Source: a candidate division KSB1 bacterium
GTDB taxonomy: Bacteria > Zhuqueibacterota > Zhuqueibacteria > Zhuqueibacterales > Zhuqueibacteraceae
DNA length: 64,000 bases
Reading direction: 5' to 3'
Assembly (NCBI GenBank): GCA_034506175.1
Contig: JAPDQB010000007.1
Span: 91,932-155,931 of the forward strand
The notes under the pieces are model-generated. The model saw only the letters and a program-made list of their open reading frames with translations, made no database searches and had not been told where the DNA came from. Below, piece after piece: positions 8,191 to 16,755 of this stretch; the stretch's first letter is position 1, and each line of letters begins with the position of its first letter. The position numbers and the translations under genes were made by a program.

Positions 8191-9438
8191 ATGTTGAAAA
8201 AATATTTTGGCGTATTGTTTGTTTTTCTTTTTCTCGCGCCGCCGGCACCGGCTCAATTTAAAATCGAACGCGTGCCGAATGATTTTGGGTATGACCTTCC
8301 CAAAAAATTCACGCTATACACCGGCACGCATTTTAATCGCGTCGAGGCGCTTTATTTGAATCTCGGTGTCAAATTCAAGCCCCAGCCCGAAGCAAAAACC
8401 GGTCTGGCTTCCGGATTCATGCTTTACGGCGACGCCGGCTACGGTTTTAAAAATGAAAAGAAAAAGCGGCCACGTTGGACCGCCGGTTTGCAAAAAGATT
8501 TTCAGCTTCCGGGCCGGTTGACCCTGGGCGCCGAATATTTCAATAAAGTCGAAACCAACGACCGCTGGATCGTCAGCGAATTCGAGAACTCGCTCGCCGG
8601 CATTTTTCATCACGAAGATTTCATGGATTTCTTTGGCCGCAAAGGCGGGCGCGGCTTTCTCGATTATCAGCTTGCCGATGTGCACACGCTGAGAGCCGAG
8701 ATCAGCGGCTATCGCTACGAAAAATTGCGACGCAACTCGAATTGGAGCTTGTTCGGCGGCAGTAAAGTTTATCCGGCCAATCCACGGCCTTTTCAATCGC
8801 ATGGATTTGATGTCGTTGAAGGCGATGAAGTGTCGATCAAATTCACCAGCGTTTTCGATTGGCGCGACAATCCGGTGTTCCCCAATGTCGGCTGGCTGGC
8901 GGAAGGGTATTTCGAGCGCACCGGAAATGATTTTGAAACCAACGGCTTGTTTCTCGTCTTCAAGCGCTATCAACCGACGCTCAGCGATCAAAAGCTGGTG
9001 GCGAAATTGATGTTCGGCAGCCGGTCGGGCAGTTTTGCTTATCAACATCTGCTCACGCTCGGCGGCCTCAGCAGCTTGCGCGCTTACCGTGAAAAGGAGT
9101 TTATTGGCAATCGCCTGCTCTTCGCCAACCTCAACTACGTGATCGGCCAGAACGCCTTCGGCGGTTTGCTGCGCAAATTGCCGCTGCGCTATCTTCCGTT
9201 TTGGGAAACGATTTCACTGGGCGCCTTTGCTGAAACCGGTTACGCCTGGCTCGCCGATCCCCGCGATCCCGATGCCGGACTTTTCGACTTCGGAAATTTT
9301 TCCTTCAAAGACTTGCGCAGCGACGTCGGCTTTTCTTTGCTGATGACGGAGGGACTGCTGCGCATCGATTTTGCCAAACGCACCGACCGCGGCCATGACG
9401 ATTGGCGCGTGACGTTTCGGATTTTGGATAAATTTTAA
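8191..9438 (+). CDS. Omp85-type outer-membrane beta-barrel without obvious POTRA
   Basis: A 415-residue protein with a signal peptide (MLKKYFGVLFVFLFLAPPAPAQ) and amphipathic strand pattern to the end, closing RVTFRILDKF with a terminal Phe. The segment LTLGGLSSLRAYREKEFIGN is the Omp85/bacterial surface antigen loop motif, in which the usual RGF/RGY is RAY. Only about 35 residues precede the first strands, so a POTRA domain appears to be absent. It is followed after 84 nt by a second Omp85 protein with a POTRA-like domain. It could be a secretion or assembly barrel or a patatin-less surface antigen; the partner is unknown. Confidence 0.8.
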   Translation: MLKKYFGVLFVFLFLAPPAPAQFKIERVPNDFGYDLPKKFTLYTGTHFNRVEALYLNLGVKFKPQPEAKTGLASGFMLYGDAGYGFKNEKKKRPRWTAGLQKDFQLPGRLTLGAEYFNKVETNDRWIVSEFENSLAGIFHHEDFMDFFGRKGGRGFLDYQLADVHTLRAEISGYRYEKLRRNSNWSLFGGSKVYPANPRPFQSHGFDVVEGDEVSIKFTSVFDWRDNPVFPNVGWLAEGYFERTGNDFETNGLFLVFKRYQPTLSDQKLVAKLMFGSRSGSFAYQHLLTLGGLSSLRAYREKEFIGNRLLFANLNYVIGQNAFGGLLRKLPLRYLPFWETISLGAFAETGYAWLADPRDPDAGLFDFGNFSFKDLRSDVGFSLLMTEGLLRIDFAKRTDRGHDDWRVTFRILDKF

Positions 9439-9449
9439 TTAAAACACCT

Positions 9450-9493
9450 CAACGGATGAAAGCTTTCATCCCTTGCGTTGTTTCTATCCGTTG
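9450..9493. repeat. Intergenic nested palindrome
   Basis: GGATGAAAGCTTTCATCC (9454-9471) is a perfect 18-bp palindrome. Outer arms CAACGGA (9450-9456) and TCCGTTG (9487-9493) can also pair. It lies between the two Omp85-like genes and may form an RNA hairpin; there is no clear T-run. Confidence 0.6.
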
Positions 9494-9522
9494 GAAACTC
9501 TTAATCTGATTTTTCATCAGAC

Positions 9523-10863
9523 ATGCGTTTTTATTTTCTCTTCCTTCTCATCCTTGGCTACGAGGCAGTTTGGGCGCAATCTGACATTGATACGGCAGAT
9601 TCATCGCGATCGGAAATGATCTCAACTCCTATCGTCGCCAAAATTTTTCTGGCGGGAAACCGGCATACCAAAACCCAGGTGATTCTGCGGGAGATGAAAA
9701 CGCAAGTCGGCGATACGCTCAACTTCGAAACGCTCCAAGCCGATCAAAAACGCATTCTCAATCTCGGCTTGTTCAACCGTGTTGAGATCGATACGGTGCA
9801 TGAAGCCGGCGGCGTGCATCTATTCATCGGCGTCACCGAGCGCTTGTATCTTTTTCCCTTTCCGATTCTGTTCATCAATGACAAGGATTGGGGCAAAGCT
9901 TCTTATGGTGCTGGTGTGGTGCACACCAATTTTCGCGGGCGCAATGAAATCGCCGCCATCTCCGGTTGGGCCGGTTACAACCCGGCCTTTGCCATCGATT
10001 ACTCGAATCCCTGGCTGTTCGGCCCGGCGCAAATGTTGACGCGCGTTCGTTTTTCGTTGCAGCGCGTGCGCAATCGCAGCTTTGCCAATCTCGGCCGGAA
10101 AGTCGACGAACAGCGCATTGGCACGGCGTGGACCATCGGCAAACGTTTCGGTTTGTTTACCTACCTCAGCCTCAATCTCGGTTACACCGAATTGAAGCTC
10201 GATCCGGCCGTGGCCGGCAAAACGCTCGATCCTTCCGGGCGTGATCGCCTGCCCAGCGCCGGTCTGGCGTTTGTTTATGACCGCCGCGATCTTTTTGAGT
10301 ATCCGCGTTCCGGCGTGCTCGTGAAATTTTGGGGACAGCGCACCGGTTTCAACAGTGCGTACGTGCATTTCTGGCGTTACGGCGCCGATCTGCGCGGCTA
10401 CAAAAAAATTTATCGCGGCCTTTCGCTCGGCGCGCGCGCCATGACCGACCTTTCACATGACAAGATTCCGATTTACGAGCGCGTGTTTCTCGGTTATTCC
10501 AATCGCGTCCGCGGCCATTTTACCCGGGCCGAGGACAAAGACGAAGGCGAAAATCTGGCGCTGGCCAGTGTCGAGTTGCGCTTTCCGATTTTGCCCTGGC
10601 GCTATTTCAACGTCGATGAGGTGCCGATATTCGGTTCCTACATGCAAAACATGAAATTCGGCCTCAGCGCCGGCATGTTTGCGGATTACGGCCGTGTCTG
10701 GTTTCAAGATAACAATCGCCCGCGCTTTGCGGATGGCCAGCACGGCTACGGCGCCGGGCTTCACGTTCATCTTCCTTTTCCAATTAACTTGCTGCGACTG
10801 GAATGGGCCTTTGATGAAGATGGCCGCAGCGAGTGGATCGTGGATATGGGGGTGGCGTTTTAG
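9523..10863 (+). CDS. Omp85/BamA-TamA-like outer-membrane protein with one POTRA-like domain
   Basis: A 446-residue protein with a signal peptide (ending near AVWAQ). Residues about 38-110 look like a single POTRA (IFLAGNRHTKTQVILREM, LQADQKRILNLGLFNRVEI). The remainder is a 16-strand type barrel containing LGYSNRVRGHFTRAED, the lid-loop motif with RGH in place of RGF, and ending VDMGVAF. The family inserts or exports outer-membrane proteins. The single POTRA and short length argue against the essential BamA and for an accessory paralogue working with the neighbouring barrel. Confidence 0.85.
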   Translation: MRFYFLFLLILGYEAVWAQSDIDTADSSRSEMISTPIVAKIFLAGNRHTKTQVILREMKTQVGDTLNFETLQADQKRILNLGLFNRVEIDTVHEAGGVHLFIGVTERLYLFPFPILFINDKDWGKASYGAGVVHTNFRGRNEIAAISGWAGYNPAFAIDYSNPWLFGPAQMLTRVRFSLQRVRNRSFANLGRKVDEQRIGTAWTIGKRFGLFTYLSLNLGYTELKLDPAVAGKTLDPSGRDRLPSAGLAFVYDRRDLFEYPRSGVLVKFWGQRTGFNSAYVHFWRYGADLRGYKKIYRGLSLGARAMTDLSHDKIPIYERVFLGYSNRVRGHFTRAEDKDEGENLALASVELRFPILPWRYFNVDEVPIFGSYMQNMKFGLSAGMFADYGRVWFQDNNRPRFADGQHGYGAGLHVHLPFPINLLRLEWAFDEDGRSEWIVDMGVAF

Positions 10864-10900
10864 CTGGATGCTTGATGCTCGATGCTGGATGCTGGTTGAA
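10864..10900. repeat. Low-complexity GATGCTGG-type intergenic repeat
   Basis: CTGGATGCTTGATGCTCGATG is followed by GGATGCTGGTTG. The same vocabulary returns at 47636-47690 on this strand, and related CAACCAG/CAACAAG tracts occur at 5785-5803 and 56205-56245. Confidence 0.7.
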
Positions 10901-10945
10901 GTGAGTAAAAGTTTCTTACGAATTACACCCTTGCGTGATATTCCC

Positions 10946-11713
10946 ATGTCTCGTCGTGAATTTTTCTACGCGCCGCCGGAAAATTTCACCGCGGAAACCA
11001 TCACCCTAACCGGCGATGAACATTCGCATCTCGTGCGCGTTTTGCATCACAAAATCGGTGATCGTGTGACGGTGGTGGATGGCGAGGGTTCGGCGGCTGA
11101 AAGTGAGATTGTCGAAATCGGCAAAACGGTCACGCGTTTGCGTCCGATCAAAAAAGCGCGGCGGCTCGGCGAGCCGTTTGTGCATCTCACCCTCGCGCAA
11201 GCCGTGCCCAAAGGCAATCGCTTCGATTGGATGATCGAGAAAGCCACTGAGATCGGCGTGTCGGCGTTCATCCCGCTGGTTTGCGAGCGCAGCGAAGTCA
11301 CGCCCGGCGCCGGCAAAAATGATCGTTGGCATCGCCTTGCCCTCGCCGCGATGAAACAAAGCTGCCGCTCGATTTGTCCGGCGATCAGCGAGCCGGTGAT
11401 GTTTGGCGCCTTGTGCCGCCGCGCTTCAAGCCTGCCCGCCGGACAATCCGGGCGTTTGCGCGAATTTGATTTCGTCCTGCTCGCGCATGAAGGCGCCGGC
11501 GACCCGCTGCCGTTGCTCCTCAATCGCTCGCCGAAGCCGCGCCTCGGTTTGATCATCATCGGCCCGGAGGGCGGCTTCTCCGAAAATGAAATCAAGCTGG
11601 CTCGCGAGGCGGGAATAACTTTTTGGGGATTAGGCCCGCGCCGCTTGCGCGCCGAAACCGCGGGCATGGTCGCTGCCATCAGAATTTTGGCCGCGTTTGG
11701 GGAGTTGAGTTGA
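10946..11713 (+). CDS. rsmE: 16S rRNA (uracil-1498-N3)-methyltransferase
   Basis: A 255-residue SPOUT-fold methyltransferase starting MSRREFFYAPPENF. The N-terminal PUA-like segment includes LTGDEHSHLVRVLHHKIGD. The C-terminal trefoil knot carries IIIGPEGGFSENEI and LGPRRLRAETAGMVAA, the S-adenosylmethionine-binding signature of RsmE. It methylates U1498 in the decoding centre of 16S rRNA. The open frame extends upstream to 10679, but residues before MSRREFF overlap the preceding gene and the repeat, so 10946 is the supported start. Confidence 0.93.
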   Translation: MSRREFFYAPPENFTAETITLTGDEHSHLVRVLHHKIGDRVTVVDGEGSAAESEIVEIGKTVTRLRPIKKARRLGEPFVHLTLAQAVPKGNRFDWMIEKATEIGVSAFIPLVCERSEVTPGAGKNDRWHRLALAAMKQSCRSICPAISEPVMFGALCRRASSLPAGQSGRLREFDFVLLAHEGAGDPLPLLLNRSPKPRLGLIIIGPEGGFSENEIKLAREAGITFWGLGPRRLRAETAGMVAAIRILAAFGELS

Positions 11714-11957
11714 AATCATAAAGTTTAGAAAGTTTACCTCACGTCATTCCACACACTACTGAGCCGGAAATATTGGAGGCCTCAGAACCAACCGAGTCAA
11801 ATAGCTACCCGGGTTTGAGCGCAGACCCAATCTGCCGGGCATTTTCCTTCGTACCTCGAATGAGAACCGACAGCGGTCAAGCGAATTCGCGGCGAAAGGA
11901 GGAACAGGCAGCCGCCCGCCGCAGGTCGAAAGAATTTCGGCTAAGGGAAACTATCGC

Positions 11958-11986
11958 TTGACATTGGCGGAAGCCGATCGTATATT
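11958..11986 (+). promoter_or_regulatory. Near-consensus sigma70 promoter in a relic region
   Basis: TTGACA (11958-11963), 17 nt, TATATT (11981-11986). No intact gene follows: the next recognisable coding is the remnant of an outer-membrane barrel gene. It may be the surviving promoter of that broken gene or drive an untranslated RNA. The interval 11714-11957 shows no recognisable gene. Confidence 0.45.
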
Positions 11987-12233
11987 ACAGTTCGATGCGG
12001 GGAAATTCGGCAAGATTTTTCTCACTATCCTGCCTTTCCTCACAGAAGTTGGCTGTAACAAGTCTATTTCGACACGGAGGAGATGCCTTGGCAAGAAGAT
12101 GGCGGCGAGGTTGGCTATTGTTGGGCGTACAGCACATGAGTCCTCTCCTATAAAAACGGCGACGTTGCCGCAAGGCTTCCCCCAAGAGTTGCTGTTGACG
12201 GCTGTAAAAAATTTGACGCAAGCACCATTAAAA

Positions 12234-12494
12234 CAAACTCAGCGGGGTACAATCAATCCGCATGAAACCGTCACCCTTGTCGACAAGACGAATGCTCCCG
12301 TCGTCATCCAAAGAACGGAGCGGCTGACGAGCATCCTTACCCGCGACCATGACAATGTATTCAACGCCTCGTTTGGCCTGCGCGTCGCCGCCTCGGAAAA
12401 ACTGTTGCTGCTCGGCAACGTCGTGGTGCCGCTCAACGACGGTGGGCTGCGGTCGAATGTCGTGCCGACCTTCGGCGCGACAGTGAGTTTTTAG
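12234..12494 (+). pseudogene. C-terminal remnant of an outer-membrane beta-barrel protein
   Basis: The end of the open frame reads SILTRDHDNVFNASFGLRVA, LLLLGNVVVPLNDGGLRSN and VVPTFGATVSF. This is the closing pattern of porin/transporter-like barrels (xNxxxPLNDxGLRxxVxP, terminal Phe). No signal peptide or earlier strands are present and the region upstream is not protein-like, so the gene has lost most of its length. The open frame nominally begins at 11958, but only about the last 55-85 residues carry signal. Confidence 0.55.
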
Positions 12495-12502
12495 TTTGTA
12501 AA

Positions 12503-12532
12503 ATTGACCGGTCACTCATGGTGGCCGGTCAA
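12503..12532. repeat. GACCGGTC palindrome, copy 1
   Basis: ATTGACCGGTCAC (12503-12515) pairs with GTGGCCGGTCAAT (12520-12532), one mismatch. It starts 9 nt after a stop codon. See copies at 33462 and 38487 and the half copy at 20515. Confidence 0.85.
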
Positions 12533-12641
12533 TGGGAAGTAGTTAAACGCGGGGTTGGTGCCCGGTGACTGTTCAATTGATGAAATAAAATTCAAATATC
12601 CCCTCGTTAGAAGTCCGTCATCCCAACATGGAGGTGGTGTT

Positions 12642-14321
12642 ATGATGGCCAATTTGCCGAGAGAAAAGAACGCTTTGATTCGCCGGCGGCATTGGCGAAT
12701 CCGCCTTTTTGTTCCTCTGCTTGTTTTCGTTTTGCCGGCGTTTTTGTCGCTGGCCGCATTTTACCTCGGCTGCGATTCGGTGGAAACCCCGACGATTGCT
12801 TTGTCGACGTCTACCGGCATGTTGGAGGTATCCGACGTGCAAACGTTGATCGCGCATGCGGTCGAGCAAGGCGAACGCCTGGGCGTGAAAGCCAGCATCG
12901 CGATCACAGATCGCGAGGGCAATGTGCTTGGGGTTTTCAACATGAATGGAATTCCCAGCCCGGATATCACAGTCACCAATCCCATCGTCGGCGCGATTGC
13001 CAAGGCGCGCACCGCTGCTTATCTCAGCAGCAACCAGCACGGTTTTTCCACCTTGACCGCCTGCTACATCACCCGCAATCATTTTCCCCCGAACATCGAC
13101 AACACCGCGGCCGGGCCGCTGTTTGGCGTGCCGCGTTCGAGCATCGGCGGCGGCGATATTCAACCGAACGGCGATTTGGCAGCCGGGCGGCCGCCTTTGG
13201 ACGCGCAAGGCCTCACCGGTGTTCCCGGCGGCGTGCCGATTTATAAAAATAATTTGCTTGCCGGCGGAATCGGCGTGAGTGTTGACGTTCCGTCACAAGC
13301 GGCTTTAGACAAGATTCTTTGTTGCTGCGGCGGCATGCTGCCGGATGAAACCATCGCGCTGGGCGCGGTGCTGGGCGGCTATGAAACCCCGGTGAATTTG
13401 CGCGGCGACGGCATTTTCATCGACGGCATTCGTTTTCTTTTTGCCAACACCGCTCCACCGGCGGCGAACTTTACCCTCGCCTTTTCCGCGCTCGGCAGCC
13501 GCGGCGCCGTTGATGCACGATTTCCAATTCGCGCCACACCGCCGCCAAAATTCCCGCAAACCCCGGCGAACGAACTGTTTCGCGAAGTCAATCTTGGCGC
13601 CGGTTTCGATTTCAGAATCCGCGGTGGCACGTCGTTGACGAGCGATGACGTTCGCAAAATTATTACGCAAGCGGCGACGCAAGCGGCCAAAACCCGCGCC
13701 GCCATTCGCCGGCCTGCCGGCGTTCCCGCGCAAGTTTTCATCGCCGTTGTGAATGTCGGTGATGGCCGGGTTCTCGGCATCGGCCGGACGCCGGACGCCA
13801 CGTTGTTCAGCTTCGACGTCTCCGCCCAAAAAGCCCGCACCGCTTTGGCCTTCAGCGATCCGGGCAACCTGCTCGGCCAAATGGTTCGCCGTGAATTGGG
13901 ATTGGCCGCCAATGCCGGGTTGGCCATCTCTTCGCGCGCGGTCGGTTTTCTGGCGCAGGATTTTTATCCGCCCGGTATCACACGCGAAGAACAGGCGCTT
14001 GATCGGCCAATTGCTCCCGGCCCCTTTTTCATCATGCCACCACAACGCAACGGTGATGAATTCATTTTTCAAAAAAATCTCGGCACGCAACCTTACGGCA
14101 ACGGCATCACGATTTTTCCCGGCGGGGTGCCACTGTATAAAGGCAGTCAGCTCGTCGGCGGTATCGGCATCAGCGGCGACGGCGTCGATCAGGACGATCT
14201 CATTTGCTTTGCCGGCGCGCTGGGCTTCGAGCCGCCGCCGGAAATTCGCTGCGATCAATTCAAATACCGCGACATCAGATTGCCGTACGTCAAATTTCCG
14301 CGCCAGCCGGAGATAAAATGA
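12642..14321 (+). CDS. Tandem GlcG/HbpS-like (haem-binding family) exported protein
   Basis: A 559-residue protein starting at ATG 12642 behind GGAGGTGGTGTT. A membrane or signal segment (LFVPLLVFVLPAFLSLAAFY) ends at LGCDS, a possible but imperfect lipobox. Two related domains follow. The first (about 60-280) has VSDVQTLIAHAVEQGERLGV, SIAITDREGNVLGVFNM and GVPIYKNNLLAGGIGVS. The second (about 340-530) has DVRKIITQAATQAAKTRA, IAVVNVGDGRVLGI and GVPLYKGSQLVGGIGISGDG. These match the GlcG/HbpS/DUF336 fold, some members of which bind or degrade haem. The stop overlaps the next start (ATGA), tying it to the outer-membrane barrel downstream and placing it beside the cytochrome cluster. Confidence 0.8.
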   Translation: MMANLPREKNALIRRRHWRIRLFVPLLVFVLPAFLSLAAFYLGCDSVETPTIALSTSTGMLEVSDVQTLIAHAVEQGERLGVKASIAITDREGNVLGVFNMNGIPSPDITVTNPIVGAIAKARTAAYLSSNQHGFSTLTACYITRNHFPPNIDNTAAGPLFGVPRSSIGGGDIQPNGDLAAGRPPLDAQGLTGVPGGVPIYKNNLLAGGIGVSVDVPSQAALDKILCCCGGMLPDETIALGAVLGGYETPVNLRGDGIFIDGIRFLFANTAPPAANFTLAFSALGSRGAVDARFPIRATPPPKFPQTPANELFREVNLGAGFDFRIRGGTSLTSDDVRKIITQAATQAAKTRAAIRRPAGVPAQVFIAVVNVGDGRVLGIGRTPDATLFSFDVSAQKARTALAFSDPGNLLGQMVRRELGLAANAGLAISSRAVGFLAQDFYPPGITREEQALDRPIAPGPFFIMPPQRNGDEFIFQKNLGTQPYGNGITIFPGGVPLYKGSQLVGGIGISGDGVDQDDLICFAGALGFEPPPEIRCDQFKYRDIRLPYVKFPRQPEIK

Positions 14322-16189
14322 GGAAACGGATCAACATGCGAGAATATAAACAGTTTTTATCGGACCACGGATTGAAGAATCCCGCTGATGAAACGCTTGG
14401 CCTGTGGGATTCTTCAATCGGCGGGAATTGTTGGCTTGGGCGTTTGCCAGGCTTTGCTGCCGTGTGTTTGATCTTCACTGCGTTCTTCACTTCCAACGTG
14501 TTGGCACAGGTACAGCAAGACACCTCCGCGGCGAAAACGCAACCGGCGATGCAAGATACCGCCAAAGCGCAAAAACTGGAAGATTTTATCATCCGCCACA
14601 ATCGCTGGGAAGAGATCAAGCCGCCGCCCTACGAGCTGAATGTGCGAGGCCGGCCGATCGATCCCTACAATCAGAACAAGCTCAAAGGCGATTATCCGAT
14701 CATCGGGCAAAACACCTTTCTGGTGCTGACCGCAACGGTCGATAACATCGTCGAAGCCGCGCGCCTGCCCACGCCCAGCGGGGTGAGCGCCGACGAGCCG
14801 CGCAGCCTGGATTTCTTCGAGGAAGGCGAGCGCCTGGCCGTCATCGGCTTGGCCAAGTTGAGCCTGGAGTTTTACCACGGCGACGTGGCGTTCCGGCCGC
14901 GCGATTGGGAGTTTAAAGTGGCCGGCGCGTTCAATTTGAATTTCGTCGATCTGCGCGAGAACAACGCCGTCAACATCAACCCGCTGAAAGGCACCAACCG
15001 CACGGACAGCCATTTCGGTTTGCAGGAGCTGTCGGTGGAGAAGCATCTTTTCAATGTCAGCGACCGCTTTGATTTCATCTCCCTCAAAGCCGGCATTCAA
15101 AAGTTCAACAGCGATTTTCGCGGTTTCATTTTCAACGATTTCAATTTGGGCGCCCGGCTTTTCGGCAGCTTCAATGCCAATCGCTTTCAGTATAATCTCG
15201 CTTTTTTCGACATGCTCGAAAAGGACACCAACAGCGAGCTGAATATCTTCGCGCCCTTCCGTTACAAAAAGCGCGGCAAGGAGAAGTTCGGATTTTTCAG
15301 GTACGATGAACGCAATCAACAGGTGGGCATTTTCAATTTGTACAAACAGGATCTGTTTACGCTGGGCTACACCGGCCAGTTGAGCTTTCATTATTTGCAC
15401 GACAAGGCCAGCTCGCATTTTGACGAGAACGGCTTTCCGGTGCGTCCGGCGGTGATCGGCAACGTCAAGCCGCACGACATCAAGGCCTATTATCTCGGCT
15501 GGACCGGCGACGGCCATTTGGGCCGCTTGAATATCAATCACGCGTTCTATCAGGTTTTGGGCAAGGACGATTTCAATTCCGTGGCGGGCCGGCCGTTGAA
15601 AAAGATCAACGCGCAAATGGCGGCGCTGGAGCTTTCCATCGATGAGGATTGGAAGCGCTATCGCCTCTCGGCGTTTTATTCCTCCGGCGATTCCGATCCG
15701 GGCGACGACACCGGCAAGGGCTTCGACACGATTTTGGATTTTCCATTTTTTGCCGGCGGGCCGTTCAGTTTTTGGAATACGCAGGGCATCAAATTGCAGG
15801 GCGTGAATTTGGTGAATCGCTTCAGCCTGGTGCCGGATTTGCGCAGCAGCAAGCCCGAAGGCCAGCCCAATTTCGTGAATCCGGGCATCATTATTTTGAA
15901 CGCGGCGCTCGACGCGGAAATCACGCCCAAGCTGAAAACGATTTTTAATTTCAATTATCTGCGTTTCGTGAACACCGAATCGCTGACGCCGTTTTTAAAT
16001 CAACCGGCGATTCACAAACAGATCGGGTTGGATTACGGCTTCGGCATCATTTACCGGCCGTTCTTGAACAACAACGCGATTTTCACGCTGTCGACAACGG
16101 CGTTTACGCCGCTCAACGGCTTTGCGGACATTTTCGAATCGCGGCAGCAGTTGTTCTCGGTGTTCACGTCGCTGATTTTTACGTATTGA
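14318..16189 (+). CDS. Outer-membrane beta-barrel protein coupled to the GlcG/HbpS-like gene
   Basis: A 623-residue protein starting at ATG 14318, overlapping the previous stop by 4 nt, which implies translational coupling. A hydrophobic stretch about 43-60 (FAAVCLIFTAFFTSNVLAQ) is a signal peptide placed unusually deep. If a later start is used instead, no better candidate is visible. The mature part is rich in alternating strand segments (WEFKVAGAFNLNFVDLREN, FNLGARLFGSFNANRFQYNL, YGFGIIYRPFLNNNAIFTLS) and closes VFTSLIFTY. It resembles porin or alginate-export-type barrels, but I cannot name a family. Position next to multihaem cytochromes raises the possibility that it is an outer-membrane conduit partner. 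Confidence 0.75.
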   Translation: MRKRINMREYKQFLSDHGLKNPADETLGLWDSSIGGNCWLGRLPGFAAVCLIFTAFFTSNVLAQVQQDTSAAKTQPAMQDTAKAQKLEDFIIRHNRWEEIKPPPYELNVRGRPIDPYNQNKLKGDYPIIGQNTFLVLTATVDNIVEAARLPTPSGVSADEPRSLDFFEEGERLAVIGLAKLSLEFYHGDVAFRPRDWEFKVAGAFNLNFVDLRENNAVNINPLKGTNRTDSHFGLQELSVEKHLFNVSDRFDFISLKAGIQKFNSDFRGFIFNDFNLGARLFGSFNANRFQYNLAFFDMLEKDTNSELNIFAPFRYKKRGKEKFGFFRYDERNQQVGIFNLYKQDLFTLGYTGQLSFHYLHDKASSHFDENGFPVRPAVIGNVKPHDIKAYYLGWTGDGHLGRLNINHAFYQVLGKDDFNSVAGRPLKKINAQMAALELSIDEDWKRYRLSAFYSSGDSDPGDDTGKGFDTILDFPFFAGGPFSFWNTQGIKLQGVNLVNRFSLVPDLRSSKPEGQPNFVNPGIIILNAALDAEITPKLKTIFNFNYLRFVNTESLTPFLNQPAIHKQIGLDYGFGIIYRPFLNNNAIFTLSTTAFTPLNGFADIFESRQQLFSVFTSLIFTY

Positions 16190-16260
16190 AAACTGAATTG
16201 TATTCAGAGCTTTTCTTTGACAGGATTTTAAGAAAAGTAATTCAGTGAGGAGGATTCATC

Positions 16261-16563
16261 ATGATGCAGTATGGAGAGTTGCGAAAAGCCGGCATCAACG
16301 CCGAAAAGAAAAAACCCAACATCGTTTATTATGAAGGAGAAAACTTTGGAGAATTCGAGGCCGACATCTTGGTTGAAAATGCGATTATTTTGGAACTCAA
16401 ATCGGTTCGACAATTGGCCAAGGCTCACGAAGTGCAGCTCATCAATTATCTTGTTGCCACCGGCAAGGACGTCGGATTACTTTTGAATTTTGGGGAAGAA
16501 AAAGTTGACGTAAAGAGAAAAGTAAGGGAACTAAACCAATATTCTAGACAAACGGAAGCCTGA
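16261..16563 (+). CDS. GxxExxY family protein, N-terminally truncated
   Basis: A 100-residue protein with GEFEADILVENAIILELKSV and AHEVQLINYLVATGKDVGLLLNFG, the core of GxxExxY (TIGR04256, PDDEXK-like) proteins. Intact members are about 120-130 residues and begin with the GxxExxY motif that contains a conserved acidic residue. Here that segment is missing, although a strong ribosome-binding site (GAGGAGGATTCATC) precedes the ATG. The D-x(n)-ExK half of the nuclease-like site remains. It is either a shortened functional variant or a decaying gene. The family's role is unknown; it is common in FCB-group and Planctomycetes genomes. Confidence 0.75.
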   Translation: MMQYGELRKAGINAEKKKPNIVYYEGENFGEFEADILVENAIILELKSVRQLAKAHEVQLINYLVATGKDVGLLLNFGEEKVDVKRKVRELNQYSRQTEA

Positions 16564-16594
16564 AGCTTTTGGGGCGCAATAACAGCTTTTTTTC

Positions 16595-16676
16595 GACAGG
16601 ATTAACAAGATCAACAGGATTTTTAAAAAATTAACTTTAGTTTAAGTTTTTATCCTGATAATCCTGTTATCCCGTC
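16595..16676. repeat. GACAGGATTAACAGGAT-type inverted repeat
   Basis: GACAGGATTAACAAGATCAA (start of the left arm, 16595-16620) pairs imperfectly with 16652-16676 (ATCCTGATAATCCTGTTATC then CCGTC). A single TTTGACAGGATTTTAAG arm also occurs at about 16214. Such arms recur between genes in many bacterial genomes; here the element separates the GxxExxY gene from the cytochrome cluster and could terminate transcription. Confidence 0.7.
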
Positions 16677-16755
16677 AAAAATACTTTCAGGAGTTCTCAT
16701 TAACTTTGTCTTTTCTGGCCATCTCAACAAGCAGTTCTTGATCGGAGAAAGTACT

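Noticed and set aside
9523..10863. The essential BamA
   Set aside because: Only one POTRA-like domain and 446 residues; BamA normally has about five POTRAs and more than 750 residues.
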